Source: Candidatus Hydrogenedentota bacterium
Lineage (GTDB): Bacteria; Hydrogenedentota; Hydrogenedentia; Hydrogenedentales; GCA-2746185
Length of the DNA stretch: 10,934 nt
Direction: 5' to 3'
NCBI GenBank assembly: GCA_030123645.1
Contig: JASJYE010000053.1
Span: forward strand, 1-10,934
Shown here: positions 1 through 6,491 of the stretch, one piece after another
How the letters are laid out: each line of letters begins with the position of its first letter
Position numbering within the stretch: position 1 is the first letter of the stretch
Program-made: the position numbers and the translations under genes
The notes under the pieces: generated by a model
Database searches by the model: none
Seen by the model: only the letters and a program-made list of their open reading frames with translations
Told to the model about the DNA's origin: nothing

Positions 1-356
1 TGCGTGTCCGAGCGGGCACTATGTTGTCAGCGTTGAATAACTCATCTACAAGTCTGAGCATATTTCGTATTTACATGAGGCGTAGCTCTCTTTACTTGGG
101 AGGGGGGTTAGTCAGATCTGAGTACCTGAAAGTGTGCCGTCAGAGGGAAAATTTTTTTTTCGTGGCCTCTTTTTTTGTGTTGTGCTACCCTGAGGGCGCG
201 TTTTAGAACTAACCGGTACTAAATTTGGGAGGTAGGGGTGAAGACGCGAGCGTCCACAGGCAGTCCGGGGGCCGTGTTCGGTGGCTTTTTTCTTCTAAAC
301 TGTATAAGTTATGTAGAGGTGGGGTATATCGGTCATTGAGGCTTTCCTGGCAAATC
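1..356. other. Leader region without a supportable gene
   Basis: This stretch precedes the repeat-protein gene. A 61-codon frame at 21-206 lacks a Shine-Dalgarno and looks like chance. Two T-runs stand out: nine T at 152-160 and seven T at 170-176, with AGAGG (142-146) able to pair with CCTCT (166-170). That could be a poor terminator for a gene to the left, but the stem is only 5 bp with a 19-nt loop. A G-rich motif occurs twice in similar form (about 97-107 and 225-238). A TATAAG hexamer at 303-308 may be the -10 box of the downstream gene. Nothing here is firmly assigned. Confidence 0.4.
303..308 (+). promoter_or_regulatory. Possible -10 box upstream of the repeat protein
   Basis: TATAAG matches the TATAAT consensus at five of six bases and lies 28-61 nt before the most plausible start codons (336, 357, 369). 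No convincing -35 hexamer sits 16-18 nt upstream, so this is a weak call. An alternative, TTGTCA-17 nt-TACAAG at 24-52, would leave a leader of about 300 nt. Confidence 0.25.
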
Positions 357-1661
357 GTGCATTGCTCTTTGCGCCAACATATAAGCCGTTTTCTTTGGCC
401 GCACAGCCGTGATCGGGCGTTTCCAGCACGTCTAATCCGGCTCGCGGGCACTTCGTGCTTAGCACTCGCAACTATATTCATGCTACAGCCGAAGTCTGTG
501 CTTGGGCTGAGTAATCCGCTGGCCAGCGTGGATACGTCCGGGGACAGCGCACCTACCTTCGTTGACATCGATGACGACGGTGACTTGGACGCCTTCGTAG
601 GGACTGCCGCCGGGACCTTGCAGTTCTACGAGAATGACGGCAGCGCCGCAAACCCCGTATTTGTTGAACGTAGGGGCGAATTGAACCCGCTGGCGTCGGT
701 GGACGTTGGGGGTCTCAGCACACCGGCTTTTGTCGATATCGATAACGATGGCGACTTCGATGTGTTCATTGGGAAAACGTATGGAAGTGTGCTGTACTTC
801 GAGAACGAGGGCACCGCTTTATCTGCAAGTTTTACAGAGCGCACAGGGATGTCGAATCCCCTAAGCGATTCGGTGGTCGGAGACATCGTCTCTTACGACA
901 GCACACCGGCCTTCGTGGATATCGACGACGACGGCGATTTCGATGCATTCATCGGCGACGTTTATGGAACGGCACACTACTTTAGAAATACGGGCAGCGC
1001 CGGTTCGCCTCAGTTCACCTCGCCCCCCGCGGCGCAGAATCCGCTGAAAGACGTCAACGTGGGCTACTCGAGCGCGCCCACATTCGCGGACTTCGATAGT
1101 GACGGCGACTCCGATTGCATGATGGGCGAGTCTTATGGGACTGTGCTTTTCTATGAGAACACGGGATCGGCTATGAAGGCGTCATTTACGCAACGGACGG
1201 GTGGGGAGAATCCGCTGGATGGTATTGGCGTAGGCGGGAGAAGTATACCTGTGATGATAGATATTGACGATGACGGTGACGTTGACAGTTTTGTGGGGAG
1301 TATTGAGGGTACGGTCGTGTTTATTGAGAACATGGAGAACATGGCGAGCACGCCGTTTAATGATCTCTATGTGGACTTTAGCACTGATTCCAACGGAACC
1401 GGGGCCATAGATTTCCCCTTTAATATCTTGGCTGACGTGGTGGCAGCCGCAGCGCCAAACTCAACTATCTATATCGAGCCTGGTCTTTCTCCTGAGGCCT
1501 TCGCGGGCGCAGATGCTATTATGAAGGCGCTAACGCTCATGAACAACGGCGTGGGCACGGTCCGCATCGGCGTTCCCGCTAAGACGGCCGGGCAAAGCGG
1601 GACCGCCGGGCTGCGTGGGGGCTTTGTTTCGTCTTCGGGTGAGGCTAGGGGAAAGAAGTAG
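357..1661 (+). CDS. Secreted VCBS/FG-GAP-type repeat protein with C-terminal beta-helix-like stub
   Basis: Not recognised as a named gene. The frame is open from TTG 225. I place the start at GTG 357 because it gives a basic n-region (RDRAFPARLIR), a hydrophobic core (LAGTSCLALATIFML) and a plausible cleavage region near SVLG, i.e. a signal peptide. TTG 336, TTG 369 and ATG 480 are alternatives and none has a good Shine-Dalgarno. The mature part has five tandem units beginning with N-P-L at nt 513, 684, 855, 1038 and 1221. Each contains a TPAFVDIDDDGDFDAFIG-like core, with the acidic DxDxDGDxD loop typical of calcium-binding VCBS/FG-GAP repeats, followed by YGTVxYFEN. From about nt 1362 the sequence changes to a segment (NDLYVDF...GTVRIG) that resembles the opening of right-handed beta-helix (pectin-lyase-like) domains, but it stops after about 100 residues. 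The likely role is an extracellular or surface binding protein; the ligand is unknown. It is convergent with serS, 33 nt away. Confidence 0.8.
   Translation: MHCSLRQHISRFLWPHSRDRAFPARLIRLAGTSCLALATIFMLQPKSVLGLSNPLASVDTSGDSAPTFVDIDDDGDLDAFVGTAAGTLQFYENDGSAANPVFVERRGELNPLASVDVGGLSTPAFVDIDNDGDFDVFIGKTYGSVLYFENEGTALSASFTERTGMSNPLSDSVVGDIVSYDSTPAFVDIDDDGDFDAFIGDVYGTAHYFRNTGSAGSPQFTSPPAAQNPLKDVNVGYSSAPTFADFDSDGDSDCMMGESYGTVLFYENTGSAMKASFTQRTGGENPLDGIGVGGRSIPVMIDIDDDGDVDSFVGSIEGTVVFIENMENMASTPFNDLYVDFSTDSNGTGAIDFPFNILADVVAAAAPNSTIYIEPGLSPEAFAGADAIMKALTLMNNGVGTVRIGVPAKTAGQSGTAGLRGGFVSSSGEARGKK
513..1370 (+). repeat. Five tandem 57-61-residue coding repeats
   Basis: Units start at nt 513, 684, 855, 1038 and 1221. 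Four of the spacings correspond to 57, 57, 61 and 57 residues; the third unit has a four-residue insertion before STPAF. Every unit carries N-P-L at its head, the DxDxDGDxD loop in the middle and YFEN/FIEN before a G-S/T-A turn. The nucleotide copies have diverged, so this is an old duplication kept by selection on the protein and not a recent slippage product. Units of this kind usually form beta-propeller blades; five visible copies may be an incomplete propeller or a linear array. Confidence 0.85.
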
Positions 1662-1694
1662 CGGGAGCCGCAACTTGCCGGTGGCGAGTATTTG

Positions 1695-2975
1695 CTAGCC
1701 CGATATTTTTTCCAATCCGTCCATGTAGGGGCGTAGCGCTTCGGGGATTGTGATGGAGCCGTCTTCGTTCTGGAAGTTTTCGAGGAGGGCGATGACGGTT
1801 CGCCCGACGGCGCCGCCGGAACCGTTGAGCGTGTGCACGAACTCGGGTTTTTTCCGGCCTTTGCGTCGAAATCGGATGTTGGCGCGGCGTGCCTGGAAAT
1901 CGGTGCAATTCGAGCAGGAGCTGATCTCGCGGTAGGTGTCCTGGCCGGGTAGCCAGACTTCTATGTCGTAGGTCTTGGCGGCGGAGAAGCCGGTGTCGCC
2001 GGAGCATAGGGTGACGACGCGGTAGGGGATCTCGAGGCGCTGCAGGATGGTCTCGGCGTTGGCGGTGAGTTTTTCGAGTTCGTCGAAGGAATCTTCCGGA
2101 TTGGTGAGCTTGACGAGTTCGACTTTGTTGAATTGGTGTTGCCGGAGCATGCCGCGGGTGTCTTTGCCGTGGGAGCCCGCTTCGCTTCGAAAGCAGGGCG
2201 TGTAGGCGGTGTAGAAGATTGGCAACTGTTTTTCTTCGAGGATTTGGCCGGCGTGGATGTTGGTGAGGGGGACTTCGGCCGTGGGGATGAGCCACAGATC
2301 GAGGTCTCCTTCGAGGCGGAATAAATCCTCGGCGAATTTCGGGAGATTGCCGGTGCCCTGCATGGTCGGTGAGTTGACCATTAGGGGGGGGAGTACCTCG
2401 GTGTAGCCGTGTTCCTTGGTCTGGATGTCGAGCATGAAATTGATGAGCGCGCGTTCGATTCGGGCGCCGGGCCCTATTGACAGATTAAAGCGCGCGCGGG
2501 CGAGCCGTGCGGCGGCGGCGAAGTCGAAAATGCCCAGGGCTTCGCCCAGGTCGACGTGGTCTTTCGGCTCGAAATCGAATTTCGGTGGCTCACCGACGGT
2601 GCGCTCGATGCGGTTGTCGTTTTCGTCTCTGCCGATGGGCACGGAGTCGTGGAGGAGATTTGGGAGTCCCAGGGCGATATCGTTAAGGGCTTCATCAGCG
2701 GCTTTGGCCTGGTCGCCGAGCGCTTTTGCTTTCTTACTGACCTCTTGCATGGCGGCGATGGCCTCGCCGGCGTCTTCTTTTGCTTTTTTCAGGCGCGCGA
2801 TTTCCTCGGAGGCCCGGTTCTGTTCAGCGCGGACCTGTTCGGTTTCGTGAAGGATCTTGCGGCGCGCGGCGTCTTTTTCGAGCACGTCGTCGAGGCCGAT
2901 GGCCGCGTTGTTTCGGTTCTCGAGATTTCTTCGGACCTCGTCGGGGTGTTCCCGGATGAATTTCATGTCCAGCAT
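1695..2975 (-). CDS. serS: Seryl-tRNA synthetase (class II)
   Basis: Charges tRNA-Ser with serine (and tRNA-Sec where present) via seryl-adenylate in the cytoplasm. The 426-residue length is normal. Residues 1-105 form the N-terminal coiled-coil arm that grips the long variable arm of tRNA-Ser (MLDMKFIREHPDEV opening, then a Lys/Glu/Ala-rich helix pair). The class II core follows: motif 1 around 168-183 (ARIERALINFMLD), the serine-binding TAE loop at 232-234, motif 2 from FRSE at 262 through RGMLRQHQF, and motif 3 at 383-400 (LNGSGGAVGRT..ALLEN). Motif 3 has Gly where Leu is common (GSGLAVGRT), probably neutral. The ATG at 2975 fits the family N terminus (ML-D-x-K); no strong Shine-Dalgarno precedes it. 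It lies 102 nt after parB on the same strand, so it is either the third gene of that operon or uses a weak promoter of its own. All expected catalytic motifs are present. Confidence 0.97.
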   Translation of the reverse strand: MLDMKFIREHPDEVRRNLENRNNAAIGLDDVLEKDAARRKILHETEQVRAEQNRASEEIARLKKAKEDAGEAIAAMQEVSKKAKALGDQAKAADEALNDIALGLPNLLHDSVPIGRDENDNRIERTVGEPPKFDFEPKDHVDLGEALGIFDFAAAARLARARFNLSIGPGARIERALINFMLDIQTKEHGYTEVLPPLMVNSPTMQGTGNLPKFAEDLFRLEGDLDLWLIPTAEVPLTNIHAGQILEEKQLPIFYTAYTPCFRSEAGSHGKDTRGMLRQHQFNKVELVKLTNPEDSFDELEKLTANAETILQRLEIPYRVVTLCSGDTGFSAAKTYDIEVWLPGQDTYREISSCSNCTDFQARRANIRFRRKGRKKPEFVHTLNGSGGAVGRTVIALLENFQNEDGSITIPEALRPYMDGLEKISG

Positions 2976-3077
2976 GGAAGGTCGGCCTTTAGTTGCCGGT
3001 TTCGTTTCTGACTCTTCACCACATTATGCATACGTCGAGGGGGCGGTCGATTGGCTCATCGTCGCGTGGACTGGGCA
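2976..3077 (-). promoter_or_regulatory. parB-serS spacer with a weak possible promoter
   Basis: On the minus strand a CATAAT hexamer (3028 down to 3023) about 50 nt before serS could be a -10 box, but no acceptable -35 element is seen 16-18 nt further upstream. There is no terminator-like hairpin with a T-run after parB, so read-through from the parAB transcript into serS is the simpler view. No T-box antiterminator features were seen. Confidence 0.2.
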
Positions 3078-3965
3078 TCAGGGGCGCAGGAGGTCGAGAA
3101 TGCGTTCGAGGTCGTCGAGGTTGTAGAAGTCGATTTCGATTTTGCCCTTCCAGTCGGCGTTGGCTTTTAGGCGTACTTTCGTGCCGAGCCGGCGGCGCAG
3201 GTCGTCTTCAACGGTTTCAACATGCGGGTCCTTCACGGGCGCGGGTTTCGCCTTGTTGGGCTTGGCTGGCGACGTGATCTTCTCCACGTGCCGGACGGAG
3301 AGGTTTTCGCGAATGACGCGGCGGCAGAGGTTACTCATTTCTGTTGGGGAATCGAGGGCGAGGAGCGCGCGCGCGTGGCCCATCGTGATGGCTCCCTCGA
3401 TGACGTGCTCTTGGACGTCTTCGGGCAGGTTGAGCAGGCGCATGGTATTGGAGACCGTAGCGCGTTTCTTGCCGACCTGTGCTGCGAGTTCTTCCTGGGT
3501 CCAGTCGAAGTCGCCGATCAATGTGCGATAGGCGCGTGCCAACTCCATGGGATTGAGATCTTCTCGTTGAATGTTCTCGATAAGGCCGAGTTTGAGCATA
3601 TCTTGATCTGAGATGTCGCGGCATATGGCGGGAATGGCGTCGATTTCGGCGAGGATGCTCGCGCGGACACGGCGTTCGCCGCTGACGATTTCGTACTCGC
3701 CGTTGTTCTCGCGAATGATTACGGGTTCCTGCAGTCCGTCGTTCCGGATCGAGTCGGCGAGTTGTTGCAGGCTTTCCTCATCGAAGTATTGGCGCGGCTG
3801 TTTCGGGTTGGGGCGCACGTCGCGCGGATTGATCATGAAGAAGAGCGAGCCGTCCTCAAGCGCCTTCGGCTGCTGGGATGGGGCAAGGGGTCTTTGCAGG
3901 TCGGTGCTGGAGGAAATAAGGGCGTTCAGCCCTTTTCCAAGTCCCCCTTTTTTTGCGCTTGCCAC
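3078..3965 (-). CDS. parB: Chromosome partition protein ParB (parS-binding CTPase clamp)
   Basis: Binds parS, spreads as a CTP-dependent sliding clamp, and loads condensin/stimulates ParA during chromosome segregation. The 295-residue protein has the classical order. First comes an N-terminal ParA-interaction peptide (AKKGGLGKGLNALI, residues 4-17). The ParB/Srx CTP-binding fold has the P-motif GERRVRA at 96-102 and the C-motif ENIQRE at 130-135. A helix-turn-helix lies at about 156-178 (TQEELAAQVGKKRATVSNTMRLL), followed by the MGHARALLAL helix, a Pro/Lys-rich linker, and a C-terminal dimerisation domain ending LERILDLL. Val replaces the usual Trp in GERRWRA. The frame continues upstream to ATG 4052, but that extension lies inside parA and is not ParB-like. 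GTG 3965 has a strong Shine-Dalgarno (GGAGGTG, 7 nt away) and starts exactly at the conserved N-terminal peptide. It follows parA by 19 nt, so the two are co-transcribed. Confidence 0.96.
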   Translation of the reverse strand: MASAKKGGLGKGLNALISSSTDLQRPLAPSQQPKALEDGSLFFMINPRDVRPNPKQPRQYFDEESLQQLADSIRNDGLQEPVIIRENNGEYEIVSGERRVRASILAEIDAIPAICRDISDQDMLKLGLIENIQREDLNPMELARAYRTLIGDFDWTQEELAAQVGKKRATVSNTMRLLNLPEDVQEHVIEGAITMGHARALLALDSPTEMSNLCRRVIRENLSVRHVEKITSPAKPNKAKPAPVKDPHVETVEDDLRRRLGTKVRLKANADWKGKIEIDFYNLDDLERILDLLRP

Positions 3966-3974
3966 CCGGTGGCA
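3960..3974 (-). promoter_or_regulatory. Inverted repeat over the parB start codon
   Basis: TGCCACC-C-GGTGGCA is an exact inverted repeat with 7-bp arms around one base. In the mRNA (minus strand) it can fold as a 6-bp stem UGCCAC/GUGGCA with loop CGG, placing the GUG start codon in the 3' arm and touching the end of the Shine-Dalgarno GGAGGUG (3979-3973). It could lower parB translation relative to parA or be a protein-binding site. Both readings are inference. Confidence 0.45.
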
Positions 3975-3984
3975 CCTCCGTGCT

Positions 3985-4743
3985 TTAGTTGTGGGCCAGG
4001 ATTTCTTCAGTGAGCGCGAGGTAGGCAAGGGCCCCGGCGCAGTGTGCGTCATAATGGATCACGGGTTTGCCGAAGCTGGGCGCTTCTCCGAGGGTAACGT
4101 TTCTGGGGATGACGGTCTGGTAGACTTTTTCCCCGAGGTGCGCGCGGACGTCTTCAATGACTTGCCGGGAGAGATTGGTCCGCTGGTACATTGTCAGGAG
4201 CACCCCCTGGAGTTTTAGCGCCGGGTTTACATTGTCGCGCACTAAAATGATGGTTTGCAAGAGTTCGCTCAAGCCCTCCAAGGCGTAGTATTCGCACTGC
4301 AAGGGAATCAGGACGCTGTCGCCTGCGGCAAGGCCGTTTACGGTCAGCAGGCTGAGCGAGGGGGGCGAGTCGACGATGATATATTCGTAGCGGTCCCGGA
4401 TCGGTTCGATGGTGTCACGGAGGCGATTCTCTCGGCGGGGCACGTCGACGAGTTCGACCTCTGCGCCGGCGAGGTGCTTGTCGGAGGGCACGATGTGGAG
4501 GTTTTCTACTTGGGTTTCATAGATGACATTGGCCATTAGTGTCTCGTTAATAAGAACGTCGTAGAGGGTAAACTCGAGGTTGTTTTTGTCAAGGCCTATG
4601 CCGCTTGTGGCGTTTCCTTGTGGATCGAGATCGATGAGTAGGGTCTTGACGCCGGAGGCGGCGAGGCATGCGGAGAGATTGACCGCGGTGGTGGTCTTCC
4701 CTACGCCGCCTTTTTGATTAGTTATGACGATGACGTGGGCCAT
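3985..4743 (-). CDS. parA: Chromosome partition ATPase ParA (Soj family)
   Basis: A nucleoid-bound, dimerising ATPase that drives movement of ParB-parS complexes. The 252-residue protein is typical of the short chromosomal (type Ib-like) Soj class, without the N-terminal DNA-binding extension of plasmid ParA. The deviant Walker A motif KGGVGKTT is at residues 11-18, the A' motif LLIDLDPQGNATSG at 35-48, and the Walker B region YIIVDSPPS has its Asp at 125. It ends in a helix (ALTEEILAHN). The frame is open to 4890, but the extra 49 residues are Arg/Pro-rich and unlike ParA. ATG 4743 opens directly into MAHVIVITNQKGGVGKTT and has GGAGG at 4760-4756, 12 nt upstream. It is followed by parB after 19 nt. 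A strong candidate promoter lies further upstream at 4895-4867. Confidence 0.97.
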   Translation of the reverse strand: MAHVIVITNQKGGVGKTTTAVNLSACLAASGVKTLLIDLDPQGNATSGIGLDKNNLEFTLYDVLINETLMANVIYETQVENLHIVPSDKHLAGAEVELVDVPRRENRLRDTIEPIRDRYEYIIVDSPPSLSLLTVNGLAAGDSVLIPLQCEYYALEGLSELLQTIILVRDNVNPALKLQGVLLTMYQRTNLSRQVIEDVRAHLGEKVYQTVIPRNVTLGEAPSFGKPVIHYDAHCAGALAYLALTEEILAHN

Positions 4744-4866
4744 CTTGCCGCATCGCCTCCGAGTGCATAAAATCTTTGCAGACCGACTTGGCTGAACACG
4801 AACTGCCACCCCCTCGTTCTTAGCGGGTTTACGGTACCGGACAGGCGGTCCTTGAACGAAGGCGGT

Positions 4867-4895
4867 ATCATACGAAGGTGCTGGAAGCAAGTCAA
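4867..4895 (-). promoter_or_regulatory. Sigma70-type promoter of the parAB(-serS) operon
   Basis: Read on the minus strand, TTGACT (4895-4890) and TATGAT (4872-4867) are separated by exactly 17 nt, with five of six bases matching each consensus. Transcription would start near 4860, giving an untranslated leader of about 115 nt before the parA ATG. This is the best promoter in the window and also supports the internal parA start, because the longer frame would begin at or before the transcript start. Confidence 0.65.
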
Positions 4896-5338
4896 TTTTA
4901 GCGGTCGCGCCTTTGCTCTGATACGTGGCCTGATTGTGGGGTAGGCGTTTGTTTGGGCCTTTGTGCTTGCTGCGGCCACGCCTGCACTGTTTTAGGTCGC
5001 GGGCTACATGGCAGGGGGAAGCGTTTGCCGCGGCCGGCTCCTGGTTTCGGTGGCCCGGCGCCCTACACGGGCTAATCGGAAGAAGAGGATCTGCATGGGG
5101 GGCAGCTCACTCGCCGATCAGGGCGCGGAGGCGGCCGGCGAAGCTCGCGAGGATAAGTTTGAGATCGGATGCGGGTCAGGTATGCTATTCGTGCGTCGTA
5201 AATTGGCGAGGGGTCTAGTGAAATGGGATAGCACCGGCCGCATTTGACCTTTGCCGGCTCGAAATCTACCATGAGGAGGGGCTAGGGGCATTTATGAGGG
5301 GATAAGGCGCGTGACCCTCTGAAGGTATTTTTGCGCAT
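4896..5338. other. Divergent intergenic region between parA and the hydrolase gene
   Basis: About 440 nt without a supportable gene. Short frames at 4934-5218 and 5008-5247 (plus strand) and 5072-5272 (minus strand) have no family resemblance and overlap each other. The region holds a candidate plus-strand promoter (5159-5186) and, near its right end, two very short ATGAGG reading frames at 5270 and 5294, the first containing GAGGAGGGG. I saw no parS-like palindrome (TGTTTCACGTGAAACA type), tRNA or clear terminator. Confidence 0.5.
5159..5186 (+). promoter_or_regulatory. Candidate promoter of the hydrolase gene
   Basis: TTGAGA (5159-5164, five of six consensus bases) and TATGCT (5181-5186, four of six) are spaced by 16 nt. 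A start near 5192 would leave a leader of about 145 nt before the hydrolase. It is plausible by position and spacing only. Confidence 0.4.
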
Positions 5339-6331
5339 GTGAGAATTGGGGAGAGGATTGTGGTGGTGGAGCTGACGAGTTTGAAGGGTTTGGGCGACTG
5401 GCCGGTGATGCGTAAAGAGATGGAGGCCGCCGTCGCTTCGGTTCTCGGAAAGATGCCGAAGGAACGTGTTGACCTTCAGGCAAAGGTGATGGATGAGACG
5501 GATTTTTCCGGCTACGTTCGGCGCCGGATCAACTATTTCGTTGATGAGTGGAACCGTGTGTCGGCGTGGATGTTTGTTCCTGAGGGAAGCGAAAACCGTC
5601 CAGCGCTTTTGTGTATGCACGGCATGACGCCGCTCGGCAAGTCCGAGCCTGCCGGCATGGACGGGGGCGATCCGATGCTCGCTTTCGCCCGGCATTACGC
5701 GGAGAGAGGTTATGTCACGTTGGCCCCCGACTGCATCACCTGCGGCGAACGGGTATACAGCCGGCTTGAGCCTTTCGATACGGAATTGTTTTACAAAGAC
5801 AACCCAAAGATGTCGGTGATGGGGAAAATGTTGTTGGACCACATGAGTTGCGTCGAGCTGCTTGCCGAGACGCAGGAAGTGGATCCGGCGCGTATTGGGG
5901 CCATCGGCCACGACATGGGTTCGTACAACGCGCTGTTTCTGGCAGCATTCGACGATCGGATCAGCGCGTGCGTGGCGAGTTGCGGGATCACGAGTTTTGT
6001 TGAGGACAGTGAACCGGAACGTTGGGCGCAGGAGGCCGGGTTTGTGTTGATGCCAAAACTGCGTAGCGCCATCGAGAGCCGGGAGTATCCTTTCGATTGG
6101 GACCAAATCCTGGCCCTGGTGGCGCCGAGCCCGACCTTGCTCATAACGGCGCTCAATGATGAATTGCTTCCCAATACGCGCAGTGTGGATAAGGCCATGA
6201 AGCGGGCTTTGAAAATCTACAAGATGCTGGGGGCGGGGAGCGCTATCGCAAACTTGACGCACAGTGACGGGCACCGCATGACCCCCGAAGCGCTGGGGGC
6301 GGCGGACAACTGGTTCGAGCGATGGCTCTGA
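5339..6331 (+). CDS. Alpha/beta hydrolase with Asp in the nucleophile position
   Basis: A 330-residue single-domain alpha/beta hydrolase, closest in style to Abhydrolase_7/dienelactone-hydrolase-like esterases. The features seen are the oxyanion-side motif LLCMHGMTPLGKSEPAG (90-106), RGYVTLAPD (123-131), a cap-like stretch to 165, DPARIGAIGHDMGSYNAL (182-199) as the nucleophile elbow, SCGITSF (214-220), an acid candidate D274 (ITALND), and the terminal histidine H312 (SDGHRMTPEA). The elbow has Asp192 where Ser is normal (GHSxG). Asp nucleophiles occur in epoxide hydrolases and haloalkane/fluoroacetate dehalogenases (GHDxG), so the chemistry may differ from ester cleavage, or activity may be lost. 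No signal peptide is seen, so it is probably cytoplasmic. The start is uncertain: GTG 5339 is the outermost, but GGGGAGAGG at 5348-5356 fits GTG 5363 or 5366 better. Substrate unknown. It stands alone between divergent parA and the moxR operon. Confidence 0.85.
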   Translation: MRIGERIVVVELTSLKGLGDWPVMRKEMEAAVASVLGKMPKERVDLQAKVMDETDFSGYVRRRINYFVDEWNRVSAWMFVPEGSENRPALLCMHGMTPLGKSEPAGMDGGDPMLAFARHYAERGYVTLAPDCITCGERVYSRLEPFDTELFYKDNPKMSVMGKMLLDHMSCVELLAETQEVDPARIGAIGHDMGSYNALFLAAFDDRISACVASCGITSFVEDSEPERWAQEAGFVLMPKLRSAIESREYPFDWDQILALVAPSPTLLITALNDELLPNTRSVDKAMKRALKIYKMLGAGSAIANLTHSDGHRMTPEALGAADNWFERWL

Positions 6332-6491
6332 ACCCAGCGTTTTAGGGCCTCTTGAAGGCACGGCCGTGCAAGCGGTGAAATGGATCGTTCCGCGCTAGGA
6401 TCGTATTCCTCCTGTGATTTTTCGCTGGCCGCAGAGGTGTCTCTAAGAATAGAATGGATGCGGTTTCTTGTTTCTATGTTGCGCGGTGGAA

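Noticed and set aside
112..121. TCAGATCTGA palindrome in the left leader
   Set aside because: A 10-bp palindrome is expected about ten times in a window this size and there is no promoter context.
21..206. 61-codon plus-strand frame in the left leader
   Set aside because: No Shine-Dalgarno, translated T-tracts give FFF runs, and there is no recognisable family; it looks like a chance frame.
225..356. N-terminal extension of the repeat protein from TTG 225
   Set aside because: The extra residues are Arg/Cys/Trp-rich and precede what looks like a signal peptide n-region; no Shine-Dalgarno supports TTG 225.
1662..1694. Bidirectional terminator between the convergent repeat-protein and serS genes
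   Set aside because: Only a short imperfect GC pairing is possible in the 33-nt spacer and there is no T-run on either strand.
2416..2850. 144-codon plus-strand frame opposite serS
   Set aside because: It lies wholly opposite a well-conserved synthetase; its Ser/Arg-rich composition is that of an antisense shadow.
3281..3300. CACGTG core inside parB as a possible parS site
   Set aside because: The flanks do not match the TGTTTCACGTGAAACA-type palindrome; only the central six bases agree.
3966..4052. 29-residue upstream extension of ParB
   Set aside because: It overlaps the parA coding end and is not ParB-like; GTG 3965 has a strong Shine-Dalgarno and begins at the conserved ParB N-terminal peptide.
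4744..4890. 49-residue upstream extension of ParA
   Set aside because: It is unlike any ParA N terminus, and it would start at or upstream of the predicted transcript start.
5282..6361. 359-codon minus-strand frame opposite the hydrolase
   Set aside because: Long, but His/Arg/Pro-rich as expected for the complement of a GC-rich gene; the plus strand carries coherent alpha/beta hydrolase motifs.
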